From: Acidovorax sp. CCYZU-2555
Lineage (GTDB): Bacteria > Pseudomonadota > Gammaproteobacteria > Burkholderiales > Burkholderiaceae_C
Assembly (NCBI RefSeq): GCF_018413525.1
Contig: NZ_JAHCDD010000033.1
Location: 1-57,253 of the forward strand
DNA: 57,253 nucleotides
Direction of reading: 5' to 3'
Within the stretch, counting starts at the first letter, position 1, and every line of letters begins with the position of its first letter. Below, piece after piece: positions 1-8,447 of this stretch. Both the position numbers and the translations under genes were made by a program. Below the pieces are notes generated by a model. The model worked only from the letters and a program-made list of their open reading frames with translations. It was not told where the DNA came from and searched no databases.

Positions 1-24
1 AGACAGCAGGGGCGCGTTTCTTTG

Positions 25-56
25 CCTCCTTTCTTGTCGCGCGACAAGAAAGGAGG
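25..56. repeat. 32-bp perfect palindrome in intergenic DNA
   Basis: The two 16-base arms at 25-40 and 41-56 are exact reverse complements with no spacer (left arm begins CCTCCTTTCTTG). A second small hairpin, GCCGGG/CCCGGC, follows at 63-80. Both lie downstream of the leftward gene that ends at 206. There is no T-run, so this is more likely a dispersed intergenic palindromic repeat or a cruciform or factor-independent stop than a standard terminator. Nothing else is seen in 1-205. Confidence 0.6.
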
Positions 57-205
57 TCGGCTGCCGGGCCGAGACCCGGCTTCGAAAAGCCAAGTCACAG
101 CAGCCGCTGGCACAGCCCCCAGCGAACAACGGCACAACCAAAGCGCCGTTTCCTGAACGCCGTTGAGCCCGCTCTTTCTGACCTGAGCGCCATGCAGCGC
201 GGGCG

Positions 206-1759
206 CTACAGAATCGCTTCAATCAGCGTCGGCCCGGGCGTCGCATACGAGCGCAGCAGCGCCAGGCCCAGCGCCTGCAGATCGTCCACGCGCACGGCCG
301 GCACGCCCATGCCCTTGGCCAGGCTGGACCAGTCGAGGTCGGGGCGCTGCAGCGACAACATGTCCTGGGCGCGCCTGCCCGGCGTGCCCGCGCCCACGGC
401 GGCCAGCTCGCCGCGCAGAATGCCGTAGGCGCGGTTGACGAAGATCACCACCGTGACGTCGAGGTTCTCGCGCGCCATGGTCCACAGCGACTGCAGCGTA
501 TACATGCCGCTGCCGTCGCCTTCGAGCGCGAGCACGCGCCGCCCCGGCGCGGCCAGCGCCGCGCCCACGGCCGCGGGCAGCGCAAAGCCGATGGCACCGC
601 CGCAGCTCGTGAGCCAGTCGTGCGGCGCGGCCTGGGCCGTGAGCGCGTCGAAGCCCCGGCCCGTGGTCATGGCCTCTTCGACGACGATGGCCTGGGCCGG
701 CAAGGTGGCGGCGAGCGTGCGGCCTATGCCTTCGGGCGTGAGCGCGCCGCTGAGCAAGGGCTGCTCGCCTTGAACGGCCAGGGCCGGCAGCACCTTCTGC
801 GCGCCCAGTGCTGCGCTGAGCGCCTGCAGCGCTTGCTGTGGCGCGTCTTCGGGCGTGGCCAGCGTGAGGAATTCACAGCCCGGCGCCGACAGCCGGCCCG
901 GCTGGTCCGGGTAGGCAAAGAACGCCACGGGCGGCTTGGCGCCGACCAGAATGATGCGCTGGAAGCCGGCCAGCGCCGCCAGACCGGGCGCCACCGCGTA
1001 CGGCAGGCGCGGCACGGCCACGCGCCCCGCGCCCCGCTCCAGGCGCGCGGTATAGAACTCGGCGCGCAGCGCGCAGCCCGTGGCCGCGGCGATGCGGCCC
1101 GCGATCTCGGTACAGGACGCGCGCAGCGCGCGGTCGCCCAGCAGCAGCAAGGTCGACCGGGGCTGGTCGCGCAATGCCTGGACTATGCGATCGAAATCGG
1201 GCACTTCCGTGTCGGCCGAGGGCGTCGCCACGGCCGCGGCCGGCGCAGGCGCGTCGGGCACTTCGGACCAGGCCACATTGGCCGGCAGTACCAGCGTCGC
1301 GATGCGCCCCGGGCGCGCATTCGCCTGGCGCACGGCCTCGGCGCCGTCGGCCGCGATGTCGGCCACGCCGGCGCTGGTGCGCACCCACTGCGACATGGGC
1401 GCCGCGACGCCATGGATGTCGGACGTCAGCGGCGCGTCGAGCTGCAGATGCGCCACCGCATGGTCGCCCACGATGTTGACGATGCCCGAGCGCGCCTTCT
1501 TCGCGTTGTGCAGATTGGCCAGGCCGTTGGCCAGGCCAGGGCCCAGATGCAGCAAGGTGGCGGCCGGCCGGTCGGCCATGCGGTAGTAGCCATCGGCCGC
1601 ACCCGTGACCACGGTCTCGTGCAGACCCAGCACGCAGCGCATGCCGTCAGTCCTGTCGAGCGCGGCGACAAAGTGCATCTCCGAAGTGCCGGGGTTGGTG
1701 AAACACATATCGACCTGGTGGTCGAGCAGCGTGTGGACTAGCTTTTCTGCGCCGTTCAT
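206..1759 (-). CDS. Thiamine-diphosphate-dependent enzyme (acetolactate synthase / benzoylformate decarboxylase-like)
   Basis: 517-residue protein of the ThDP-enzyme superfamily. The N-terminal pyrimidine-binding domain shows NPGTSEMHFV and the catalytic-glutamate segment LHETVVTGAADGYYRM. The C-terminal pyrophosphate-binding domain shows the metal motif GDGSGMYTLQSLW followed by VIFVNRAYG. The length fits benzoylformate decarboxylase or single-chain acetolactate-synthase homologues rather than the longer anabolic IlvB, and no small subunit is nearby. The start is the ATG preceded by GGGA; the open frame runs further upstream, but that stretch is antisense to the porin. It is the last gene of a leftward run with porin, Bug protein, dioxygenase and quinone reductase, so a role in cleaving or ligating a 2-oxo acid from the imported substrate is inferred. 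The substrate is unknown. Confidence 0.85.
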   Translation of the reverse strand: MNGAEKLVHTLLDHQVDMCFTNPGTSEMHFVAALDRTDGMRCVLGLHETVVTGAADGYYRMADRPAATLLHLGPGLANGLANLHNAKKARSGIVNIVGDHAVAHLQLDAPLTSDIHGVAAPMSQWVRTSAGVADIAADGAEAVRQANARPGRIATLVLPANVAWSEVPDAPAPAAAVATPSADTEVPDFDRIVQALRDQPRSTLLLLGDRALRASCTEIAGRIAAATGCALRAEFYTARLERGAGRVAVPRLPYAVAPGLAALAGFQRIILVGAKPPVAFFAYPDQPGRLSAPGCEFLTLATPEDAPQQALQALSAALGAQKVLPALAVQGEQPLLSGALTPEGIGRTLAATLPAQAIVVEEAMTTGRGFDALTAQAAPHDWLTSCGGAIGFALPAAVGAALAAPGRRVLALEGDGSGMYTLQSLWTMARENLDVTVVIFVNRAYGILRGELAAVGAGTPGRRAQDMLSLQRPDLDWSSLAKGMGVPAVRVDDLQALGLALLRSYATPGPTLIEAIL

Positions 1760-1830
1760 GGGAAATCCCGCTATGGAAAGTAAAACGCGGCCGCATGCGG
1801 CCGCGGGAAGATCGAGACGCCGAGCCAGGC

Positions 1831-2946
1831 TCAGAACACGTGGCGAATGCCCAGATCGAAGCCCGAGGCATTGCCGCCCAGCACCGGCACCGGCCCCTGC
1901 TCGGCGCCCGAGCTGACGGGCAGGCGCAGCGCGCCCTTGTTGGTCACATGCGCATAGGTGCCGTACAACGTGGTGCGCTTGGACAGCGGGTGCACATAGC
2001 CCAAGGCCAGCTTGCGCGCCGCGCTGTCGGCCGCGTCGTTGCGCTGCAGCTCCATGTAGCTCACGGGGATGTAGCCCGTGCCGACCGAGATCCACGCGCC
2101 CAGCTGCCAGAAGCGCCCACGGCTGGTGCCCGACAGCGCGGCGACGGGAAGGTCGGTGCGGTTCTGGCCGACCAGGGCCATCAGCCTGTGGCCCTGCCAC
2201 TGGTAGGCGCCGCCGATATTGGTCTGCACGAAGTCGCCCACAGCCGCGTTCCTGGTCGTGGCCGATGCCACGGCGATGTCGAAGTTCGCGCCGCCATAGC
2301 CCAGGCGCCAGGCGTAGAGATTGCCGTCGCGCTTTGTCGCATCGCTGCCGGCGTTCTCGCCCGCGGCCAGCATGCCCTGGAAGAACAGGCCCTTGCACTG
2401 GAAGGTCGTGCAGCCCGGCGAGAAGTAGCCCAAGGAGTTCGACGCGCGAAAGCCCGTGGCCGTCGTGCCGTTGAGCACATGGCCGCTCATGCCCACGCCC
2501 ACGCGAAACGGGTCGAAGGCGAACAGGTTCCAGAACGCGGGCGTGTAGTCGCGCCCCAGGCGCAGTTGGCCCCAGTCCCGGCCTTCGAGATAGACATAGG
2601 ACTTGCGGTTGAACGTGATGCCGCCATTGGGATTCACCGCGCCCGAGGCCTGGTTGTTGGTGTTGCTCGCCTGGCCCGTGCCGGTGTCGGTATTGAGCCC
2701 CGACTCCAGTTCGAAGCCGGCCCACAGGCCACCGGCCAGCGCCTCGCGCCCCTTGAAGCCCAGGCGGCTGGCCTGGTTGCCGCTCGATGTGACCATCTGG
2801 CGCGAACCCGCGCCCTCGCCCCTGTACGACGACAGCGCCATGTCGACCACACCATAGACGCTGACGCCGGTTTGCCCCGCGCCGGTTTGCGCGAGCGCCA
2901 GCTGCGGCGCCAGGGCCAGCACGCTCCAGAGTATTTTCTTGTTCAT
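1831..2946 (-). CDS. Gram-negative porin (Burkholderiales OmpC/Omp32-like)
   Basis: 371-residue outer-membrane general porin. It starts with a clear signal peptide (MNKKILWSVLALAPQLALA), followed by the typical first strand GVSVYGVVDMALSSY. Internal porin landmarks include SRLGFKGREAL and RLGRDYTPAFWNLF. It ends in HVF, the aromatic C-terminal signature read by the BAM assembly machinery. The start at MNKKI is chosen because it begins the signal peptide; an in-frame ATG 33 bases upstream would add a polar stretch before it. It sits between the Bug-protein gene and the ThDP-enzyme gene on the same strand with gaps of 87 and 71 bp, so it may be the outer-membrane entry for this cluster's substrate. 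Confidence 0.93.
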   Translation of the reverse strand: MNKKILWSVLALAPQLALAQTGAGQTGVSVYGVVDMALSSYRGEGAGSRQMVTSSGNQASRLGFKGREALAGGLWAGFELESGLNTDTGTGQASNTNNQASGAVNPNGGITFNRKSYVYLEGRDWGQLRLGRDYTPAFWNLFAFDPFRVGVGMSGHVLNGTTATGFRASNSLGYFSPGCTTFQCKGLFFQGMLAAGENAGSDATKRDGNLYAWRLGYGGANFDIAVASATTRNAAVGDFVQTNIGGAYQWQGHRLMALVGQNRTDLPVAALSGTSRGRFWQLGAWISVGTGYIPVSYMELQRNDAADSAARKLALGYVHPLSKRTTLYGTYAHVTNKGALRLPVSSGAEQGPVPVLGGNASGFDLGIRHVF

Positions 2947-3033
2947 CACCGTGGTCTCCGTTGGAATAATGATTGGCACGCGAACGCTGCGCCTGGGTTC
3001 ACCCGAGGCGCGAAAAACAAAGGAAGGCCGGCT

Positions 3034-4020
3034 TTATTGCGGCTGGTAGTTGATCGACTTGAGCAGCGCGGCCTGCTGCTGGTGGGCCTGCTTGAGGTCA
3101 GCCATCAATTCATCCGACGTGGCGCTGCCCGGAGCGTCCATGCCCATCTCCCGCACACGCGCCTGCACGGCGGCTTGCTGGAAATGCTTGAGCGTCAGCT
3201 CGCGGATCTTCTGCTGCACTTCGGGCGGCGCATCGGGCCGCGACCAGACCGCGAACCAGCCGGCCTGCGCCAACTGCGGGTAGCCCAGCTCCTTGAACGT
3301 CGGCACCTGCGGCAACTCGGCGATGCGCGTCGGGTAGTTCACGGCAATCGCCTTGATCTTGCCGGCCTTGATCAGCGGCAGCGAGCTGGGCAGGCCGTCG
3401 AACATCAGCGGCACATGGCCGCCCATCAAGTCGGTGAGCCCCGGCGGCGAGCCTTTGTAGCCCACATGCTTCATCTCCACCTGGGCCAGCTGTCCCAGCA
3501 GCATGCCCGAGGTATGGCCCTTCATGCCGGTGGCGTAGGACGCGAAGTTGAGCCCCTCCTTTTGCGCCTTGGCGTAGGCCAGCAATTCCTGCAGGTTGGC
3601 CGCGGGCACCTCCTTGTTGGCGACCAGCACCAGTCCCGTGCGGCTGATCTGGGCCAGGGGTTTCAAGTCCTTGAACGGCTGGTAGTTGACCTTGTAGGCC
3701 AGCGGCGTCTCGCTCACGATGCCGCCCTGTATCACCAGAAAGGTATGGCCGTCCTTGCCGTTGGCCAGCAGATCATTGACCGCCAGCACGCCCGCGGCGC
3801 CCGGCTTCGATTCCACGATCACCGGCTTGCCCAGCTCGTGCTGCAGGCCCTCGGCCAGCAGCCGGGCCAGGGAGTCGGCGCTGCCGCCGGGCGGCGCACC
3901 GACCAGGAGGCGAATCGGCTTGGCCGGCCAGGCCGGCTGCGCCTGGGCCGTCAGCGCCGCGCCGAACAGGCCGACCGCCAACATCCCACCCCACCACCCT
4001 GCACTGCGTTGTTGTTTCAT
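3034..4020 (-). CDS. Bug/TctC-family periplasmic solute-binding protein
   Basis: 328-residue tripartite-tricarboxylate-transporter-type receptor. Signal peptide ends near AALTAQAQP. The mature part has family hallmarks: WPAKPIRLLVGAPPGGSADSL near the N-terminus, VIVESKPGAAG, a central HVGYKGSPPGLTDLMGG and IAELPQVPTFKELGYP. Bug proteins bind small carboxylates or amides in the periplasm; many lack cognate TctAB permeases nearby, as here. It lies 19 bp downstream of the TauD-like dioxygenase on the same strand, which suggests that its ligand is the precursor of the dioxygenase substrate. The exact ligand cannot be read from sequence. Confidence 0.92.
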   Translation of the reverse strand: MKQQRSAGWWGGMLAVGLFGAALTAQAQPAWPAKPIRLLVGAPPGGSADSLARLLAEGLQHELGKPVIVESKPGAAGVLAVNDLLANGKDGHTFLVIQGGIVSETPLAYKVNYQPFKDLKPLAQISRTGLVLVANKEVPAANLQELLAYAKAQKEGLNFASYATGMKGHTSGMLLGQLAQVEMKHVGYKGSPPGLTDLMGGHVPLMFDGLPSSLPLIKAGKIKAIAVNYPTRIAELPQVPTFKELGYPQLAQAGWFAVWSRPDAPPEVQQKIRELTLKHFQQAAVQARVREMGMDAPGSATSDELMADLKQAHQQQAALLKSINYQPQ

Positions 4021-4039
4021 GCTTGTCTCCCCTGCGGTG

Positions 4040-4882
4040 TCAGTACGGCTTGTCGCCGATGATGGCCGCGCGCTCCATTTTGCGCGGCGCGGGCCAGTAA
4101 TCCTGCACCGCGTAATGCTGGGTGCAGCGGTTGTCCCACATCGCCACGCTGTTGGGCTTCCAGCGAAAACGCACCTGGTACTCGGGGATGGCCGCCTGGC
4201 TGGTCAGGTAGTTGAGCAGCAGGCTCGCGCCCGGCGTCTTGTCCTGGCCGTAGCGCACGTTGTCGGGCGTGTGGAAGTTCGCGAAATGGGTGGTGAAGCT
4301 GCTCACGAACAGCACCTTCTCGCCGGTTTCGGGGTGGGTGCGCACCACGGGGTGCTCCACGGGCGGATGCTGGCGCCCCAGCGCCAGGCGCTGCTCCTCG
4401 GGCATCACGGCGCCGAAGCCATGCTCTATGCTGTTCTTGGCCTTGAGCCCGGCGATCTTCTTCTGGATGTCGCCCGGCAGGTTGCGGTAGGCCTCGGCCA
4501 TGTTGACCCAGATGGTGTCGCCGCCCACGGGCGGGCATTCGATGCAGCGCAGCACGCAGCCCATGGTCGGCGTCTCGCGCCACTGCCCGTCGGTGTGGTA
4601 GCTGTTCTCGTAGTTCTCGCGCTTGTCGCTGCGGTAGATCTGCACCAGGCCGGGGTGGTCGGGATCGCTGCCCGCCACGGGATGGTCTTCGAGCTCGCCG
4701 AAATGGCGCGCGAACGCCACATGCTCGGCGCGCGTGATCTCCTGGTCGCGAAAGAACAGCACCTTGTGGCGCAGCAGCAAGGCCTTGATTTCATCGGCCA
4801 GGCCGGTATCGCGCGACGCATCGCCCAGGCCCACGCCCGATACTTCGGCACCGATGGTGCAGGTCAGTTGTTCGACTTTCAT
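4040..4882 (-). CDS. TauD/TfdA-family 2-oxoglutarate/Fe(II) dioxygenase
   Basis: 280-residue non-haem Fe(II)/2-oxoglutarate dioxygenase. The iron-binding HxD is visible in SYHTDGQW and the distal His/Arg pair in NRCTQHYAVQDYWPAPRKMERAAI. The N-terminal KVLFFRDQEITRAEHVAFA is typical of TauD/TfdA. Family members hydroxylate sulfonates, phenoxyalkanoates or similar acids, causing C-S or C-O cleavage; which one applies here is not decidable. The start is the ATG at 4,880-4,882, preceded by AGAAGGAG. The gene is 13 bp downstream of the quinone oxidoreductase and 19 bp upstream of the Bug protein, so the three are very probably co-transcribed. Confidence 0.9.
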   Translation of the reverse strand: MKVEQLTCTIGAEVSGVGLGDASRDTGLADEIKALLLRHKVLFFRDQEITRAEHVAFARHFGELEDHPVAGSDPDHPGLVQIYRSDKRENYENSYHTDGQWRETPTMGCVLRCIECPPVGGDTIWVNMAEAYRNLPGDIQKKIAGLKAKNSIEHGFGAVMPEEQRLALGRQHPPVEHPVVRTHPETGEKVLFVSSFTTHFANFHTPDNVRYGQDKTPGASLLLNYLTSQAAIPEYQVRFRWKPNSVAMWDNRCTQHYAVQDYWPAPRKMERAAIIGDKPY

Positions 4883-4895
4883 GGTCTGCTCCTTC

Positions 4896-5876
4896 TCAGA
4901 TGGTGAAGACCGAAGCGCCCACGGTCTTGCGGGATTCGAGATCGCGGTGCGCCTGCGCGGCGTCGGCCAGCGCATAGCGCTTGTGGATGTCGATGCGTAT
5001 GCGCCCGGCCGCCACATGGGCGAACAGCTCGGTCAGCAGGGCCTGCTTTTCCGCGGGGTCGGCGATGTAGTCGGCCAGCGCCGGGCGCGTGACGAACAGC
5101 GAGCCCTTGCGCCCCAGGATGGCCGGATCGAACGGTTCTATCTTTCCCGACGCCGTGCCCACGCAGACCAGCAGGCCGCGGCGCTGCAGGCAGTCGAGCG
5201 AGGCCATGAAGGTGTCCTTGCCCACGCTGTCGAACACCACGGCCACGCCCGCGCCGCCAGTGATTTCGCGCACCCGCGCCACCACGTCCTCGTGGCTGTA
5301 ATTGATCACATGGTCGCAGCCGTGGGCGCGCGCCACCTCGGCCTTGGCTTCGGTCGACACCGTGCCAATCACCGTCAGTCCCAGCAGCTTGGCCCATTGC
5401 GTGAGGATCAGCCCGACGCCGCCGGCCGCGGCGTGCAGCATGATGGTCTCGTGGCCCTGGAACGGATAGATGCGGCGCATCAGGTAGGCCGAGGTCAGGC
5501 CGCGCATGGTGATGCAGGCCGCGGTCTCGAAATCGATTCCGTCGGGCAGCCGGATCAAGGGCGCGGCGGGAATCAGCCGCTCGCTGCTGTACGCGCCCAG
5601 CGTGTTGGTGAAGCCGGTATAGGTCACGCGGTCGCCCACGGCCACGTTGTCCACGCCCGCGCCCACCGCGGTCACCACGCCGGCCGCCTCCACCCCCATG
5701 CCGCTGGGCAGGGGCACGGGATAGATGCCGGTGCGGAAATAGGTGTCCGCGTAGTTCAGGCCCACGGCCTTTTGCTGCAGCCGCACCTGGCCCGGGCCGG
5801 GCTCGCCGACGCTCACCGTGTGCAACTCCAGGACCTCGGGGCCGCCGGTGCGGGCGAAAGTGATGATTTGTGCCAT
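4896..5876 (-). CDS. NAD(P)H:quinone oxidoreductase, zinc-independent MDR family
   Basis: 326-residue medium-chain dehydrogenase/reductase of the quinone-oxidoreductase (Qor/zeta-crystallin) type. It has the substrate-side segment AVGLNYADTYFRTGIYP, the GVEAAGVVTAVGAGV stretch and the nucleotide-binding AAAGGVGLILTQWAKLLG motif. The catalytic zinc ligands of alcohol dehydrogenases are absent. It probably reduces an enone or quinone with NADPH. It is the first gene of the leftward five-gene run. The start at MAQIITFARTGG is preceded by GGAGACAG. It overlaps nothing and shares a 322-bp divergent region with the AraC regulator. Confidence 0.9.
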   Translation of the reverse strand: MAQIITFARTGGPEVLELHTVSVGEPGPGQVRLQQKAVGLNYADTYFRTGIYPVPLPSGMGVEAAGVVTAVGAGVDNVAVGDRVTYTGFTNTLGAYSSERLIPAAPLIRLPDGIDFETAACITMRGLTSAYLMRRIYPFQGHETIMLHAAAGGVGLILTQWAKLLGLTVIGTVSTEAKAEVARAHGCDHVINYSHEDVVARVREITGGAGVAVVFDSVGKDTFMASLDCLQRRGLLVCVGTASGKIEPFDPAILGRKGSLFVTRPALADYIADPAEKQALLTELFAHVAAGRIRIDIHKRYALADAAQAHRDLESRKTVGASVFTI

Positions 5877-6198
5877 TTCTGTCTCCTTGAAGTTCGCCGC
5901 GGCAGGCATTCCAGGCCTTCACCCATTGCCCGCCGTCTGGAGAAAATTCTCGGATCTGAGCCCGGTCCGCGACTTGACCGATTGCGACAGGCAGTTGTCC
6001 TCTCGTGCGACCACGGGAAACTCCCCCCGGGGTCTTCCCGTAGCCCCGACAGCAGGGCCTCAAGGCCGGCGTTTCCACCATTGACCGGCCCCATCGATAT
6101 TGATATACCTCAGCAAAACTCAAAGCAATGGCCTGGCAACCGCGTTGCCGGGTCAGTCCGTGCTTCCCAATGGCCTCAGTCCCCCACGCCCAAAGCAC
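5877..6198. promoter_or_regulatory. Divergent control region with nested palindrome
   Basis: 322-bp gap between the leftward catabolic run and the rightward AraC gene. It contains inverted arms ACGGGAA (6,013-6,019) and TTCCCGT (6,035-6,041) around an inner CCCCGGGG (6,025-6,032). AraC regulators usually bind direct repeats, so this palindrome could instead be an mRNA hairpin or belong to another factor. No confident -35/-10 pair was identified. The placement between divergent genes is the main support for a control function. Confidence 0.35.
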
Positions 6199-7227
6199 AT
6201 GTCCGCCCTGTCCATGACGCCGCGCATCCGCAGCATCAGCCTGAACAAATATGCGCAAGTCGCGCAGGAATTCGGGCTGGACCCGCTGCGCATGCTCAGG
6301 CAGGCCGGGCTGGACCACAGCTGCCTGAACTCCCCCGACCTGCAGGTGCCCGAGACCGCGTTCGCCCAGATGCTGGAGACCTCTTCCGCGCATGCGGGCA
6401 ATGCCGCGCTGGGCCTGCTCATGGGCGCGTACTGGAAGCTGTCCGACTTCGGCCCCATCAGCCTGCTGCTGCAGCACCAGGCCAGCCTGGCCGCGCTGCT
6501 GCAGACGCTCAAGGACTACCCGCACCTGATCAGCAGCACGATCACCACCGAGATCGTGACCCAGCAGCGGCTGTCCATCATCCAGCTGCACCTGCGCACC
6601 GAGCGCGACACGCCGGGCCGCCATCCCATGGAGCTGGGCATAGCGGCCCTGCTGAGCCTGTGCCGCCACCAGCTGGGCCGCGACTGGAACCCGGTCAGCG
6701 TGCACTTCACGCACAGCGCACCCGCGAGTTCGGCCCAGCACCGGCGCGTGCTGGGCTGCGAAACGGTGTTTGCCTCGCACTTCGACGGCATCGTGCTGAG
6801 CAACCAGGACCTGCAGCGGATCGACCCCGAATACGACCACCACATGGAAGGCCACGCGCGCCAGCTGATCGACGCGCATGCGCCGCGCCCCTCGTCACGC
6901 GAAGTCGAGCAGCGGGTGCAGAACACGCTGCAGTCGCTGCTGCCGCACGGGCGCCACGGCATCGCCCAGGTCGCAAGCGCGCTGGGCTGCACTTCGCGCT
7001 CGCTGCAACGCCAGCTCGAAGGCCGCAACACCAGCTTCCAGGAAACGCTGGACGCGGTGCGCAGCCAGGCCGCGGTGCGGGCGCTGAAGAACCCGCATCT
7101 GTCGGTCAGCGAAGCTGCGGCGCTGTCGGGCTTCGCCGAAAACAGCTCGTTCACGCGCTGGTTCAGCAAGCACTTCCAGCAAAGCCCCAGTCAGTGGCGC
7201 CTGCAGCATCTGTCCGGGCCGGGCTGA
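6199..7227 (+). CDS. AraC-family transcriptional regulator (OruR/ArgR-like, N-terminal arabinose-binding-type domain)
   Basis: 342-residue regulator. The N-terminal half (about 1-230) fits the AraC 'arabinose-binding' ligand domain, with LDPLRMLRQAGLD and YWKLSDFGPISLLL. The C-terminal two helix-turn-helix motifs are seen in GIAQVASALGCTSRSLQRQL and LSVSEAAALSGFAENSSFTRWF, followed by QSPSQWR. I place the start at MSALSMTPRIRS; an in-frame ATG at 6,100 would add 33 residues unlike the family. It is divergent from the ThDP/dioxygenase run and is therefore its likely activator; the inducer is probably the substrate. Confidence 0.88.
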   Translation: MSALSMTPRIRSISLNKYAQVAQEFGLDPLRMLRQAGLDHSCLNSPDLQVPETAFAQMLETSSAHAGNAALGLLMGAYWKLSDFGPISLLLQHQASLAALLQTLKDYPHLISSTITTEIVTQQRLSIIQLHLRTERDTPGRHPMELGIAALLSLCRHQLGRDWNPVSVHFTHSAPASSAQHRRVLGCETVFASHFDGIVLSNQDLQRIDPEYDHHMEGHARQLIDAHAPRPSSREVEQRVQNTLQSLLPHGRHGIAQVASALGCTSRSLQRQLEGRNTSFQETLDAVRSQAAVRALKNPHLSVSEAAALSGFAENSSFTRWFSKHFQQSPSQWRLQHLSGPG

Positions 7228-7237
7228 AACCCGGCCC
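7216..7237 (+). terminator. Hairpin at the end of the AraC gene
   Basis: Perfect 8-bp stem GGGCCGGG (7,216-7,223) and CCCGGCCC (7,230-7,237) with a 6-base loop that contains the TGA stop codon of the regulator. A short T-run (GTTTT) lies about 15 bases further on, so this is not a textbook intrinsic terminator, but it could end or stabilise the transcript between two convergent AraC genes. Confidence 0.5.
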
Positions 7238-7253
7238 CATCGCCGCCACCGCG

Positions 7254-7268
7254 TTTTAGCGGCTAAAA
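7254..7268. repeat. TTTTAGC-G-GCTAAAA palindrome, copy 1
   Basis: Arms TTTTAGC and GCTAAAA around a single central G, placed between the ends of two convergent AraC genes. An RNA hairpin with this geometry would be weak, so a DNA-binding site or dispersed repeat is more likely. A longer second copy occurs at 29,815-29,833. Confidence 0.55.
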
Positions 7269-7269
7269 A

Positions 7270-8301
7270 TCAGGCCAGCCCTTCAGGCGCCTGCTGCGCC
7301 GCCTGCTTTTTCCACTGCGAAGCGCTGCAGCCGAACAGGCTCTGGAACCAATGGCTGAAGCTGCTGGGGCGCGCGAAGCCCAGCAGCTCGGCGACTTCCG
7401 CCAGCGGCCGGTCGCTCTCGCGCAAATGGCGCCGGGCAAGATCGGCGCGCACCTGGTCGAGCAGGCCGCTGAATGTAAGCCCCTCGGCAAGCAGCCGGCG
7501 GTGCAGCGTGCGTCTGTCGATGTGCAGGAAGCGCGCCAGCTCGACCGCCGTGCAGCTGCCGCCAGGCAGCAGCGCGAGCATGATCTGACGACAGGTTTCC
7601 TGCGCGCTGTCGCCGCGCTCCACCAGCGCGGCTTCGAGGTGTTTGCGCGCAAAGCCCGCAGCCACCGGGTCGCCGGGCGCGCGCGGCTGCGCCAGGTCGC
7701 TGGCGCGGCAGACCAGGCCGTTGAACTCCTGATTGAACTTCACGCTGCGCCGAAAAAAGGCACGGTGCGCGGCTGCGTTGGCGGGCGGGCGGTGGGTGAA
7801 GAACACGTCGAGCGGCTGCCAGTGCGGCCCGGTCAATTCGCTGAGCATGCGGAACATGCCGCCGACCGCGAGTTCCACCGATTGGCGCATCTGCAGCCCG
7901 GGCGTGGGCAGCAGCTCTTCGCGTATGACCACCACGTTGTGCGCATCTTCGACATGAAGAATGAGCGACGCGTTCACCAGCTTCAGATAGCGGCACAGCG
8001 TGGCTAGCGCTTCCCTGGGCGTGGCCGCCTCGCGCAGCACCAGGCTGATCGGGCCCAGCGCCGAGAGCCGGCGCCGGGCCGCCAGGCGCAGCGCCAGGTC
8101 TTCGGTGTGCGTGGCGCGCGCCGTGATCTCCAGCAACTCGCGCGCCGCATCGCGCGGAATCAGCAGTTCGGGGTCGTCGAGAAACCGCGCCTGCAGGCCC
8201 ACGCTGCGCAGGAACACATGCGGGTCGCGGCCCAGCGACTGCACCAGCTCGACATAGCCGTTGAGGCTGGCGCTGCGCACGAAATGCGAAATCTGTTTCA
8301 T
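7270..8301 (-). CDS. AraC-family transcriptional regulator
   Basis: 343-residue paralogue of the neighbouring AraC regulator and convergent with it. The N-terminal ligand domain has YVELVQSLGRDPHVFLRSVG and RRRLSALGPISLVLREA. The C-terminal DNA-binding part has CTAVELARFLHIDRRTLHRR and PLAEVAELLGFARPSSFSHW, ending CSASQWKK. The start is placed at MKQISHF; upstream in-frame codons extend into the divergent promoter region. It is divergent from the keto-acid cleavage enzyme gene (146-bp gap) and so probably controls that operon. Confidence 0.88.
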   Translation of the reverse strand: MKQISHFVRSASLNGYVELVQSLGRDPHVFLRSVGLQARFLDDPELLIPRDAARELLEITARATHTEDLALRLAARRRLSALGPISLVLREAATPREALATLCRYLKLVNASLILHVEDAHNVVVIREELLPTPGLQMRQSVELAVGGMFRMLSELTGPHWQPLDVFFTHRPPANAAAHRAFFRRSVKFNQEFNGLVCRASDLAQPRAPGDPVAAGFARKHLEAALVERGDSAQETCRQIMLALLPGGSCTAVELARFLHIDRRTLHRRLLAEGLTFSGLLDQVRADLARRHLRESDRPLAEVAELLGFARPSSFSHWFQSLFGCSASQWKKQAAQQAPEGLA

Positions 8302-8447
8302 GTTCCTCGATGTGCGTGCGCCGCGGCGCTCGCGGCCTTTGTCCCGGATAAGCAATTCTACGTCCCATAAAAGCAAGTCCAAACGCAGGGCGCGCCAGAC
8401 ACTGGGTCACCGATTCACCAGGTTCCATTTCACTTCGGAGACCCCGC

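Noticed and set aside
1760..2725. N-terminal extension of the ThDP enzyme
   Set aside because: The frame is open but overlaps the porin gene in another frame and has no ThDP-family similarity before MNGAEKL.
1795..4062. Long plus-strand open frame opposite porin and Bug genes
   Set aside because: Arg/His/Gln-rich product with no motifs; it is the antisense shadow of well-identified minus-strand genes in GC-rich DNA.
4734..7259. Long plus-strand open frame of about 840 codons
   Set aside because: Runs opposite the dioxygenase and quinone reductase and out of frame over the AraC gene; composition is typical of GC-rich shadow frames.
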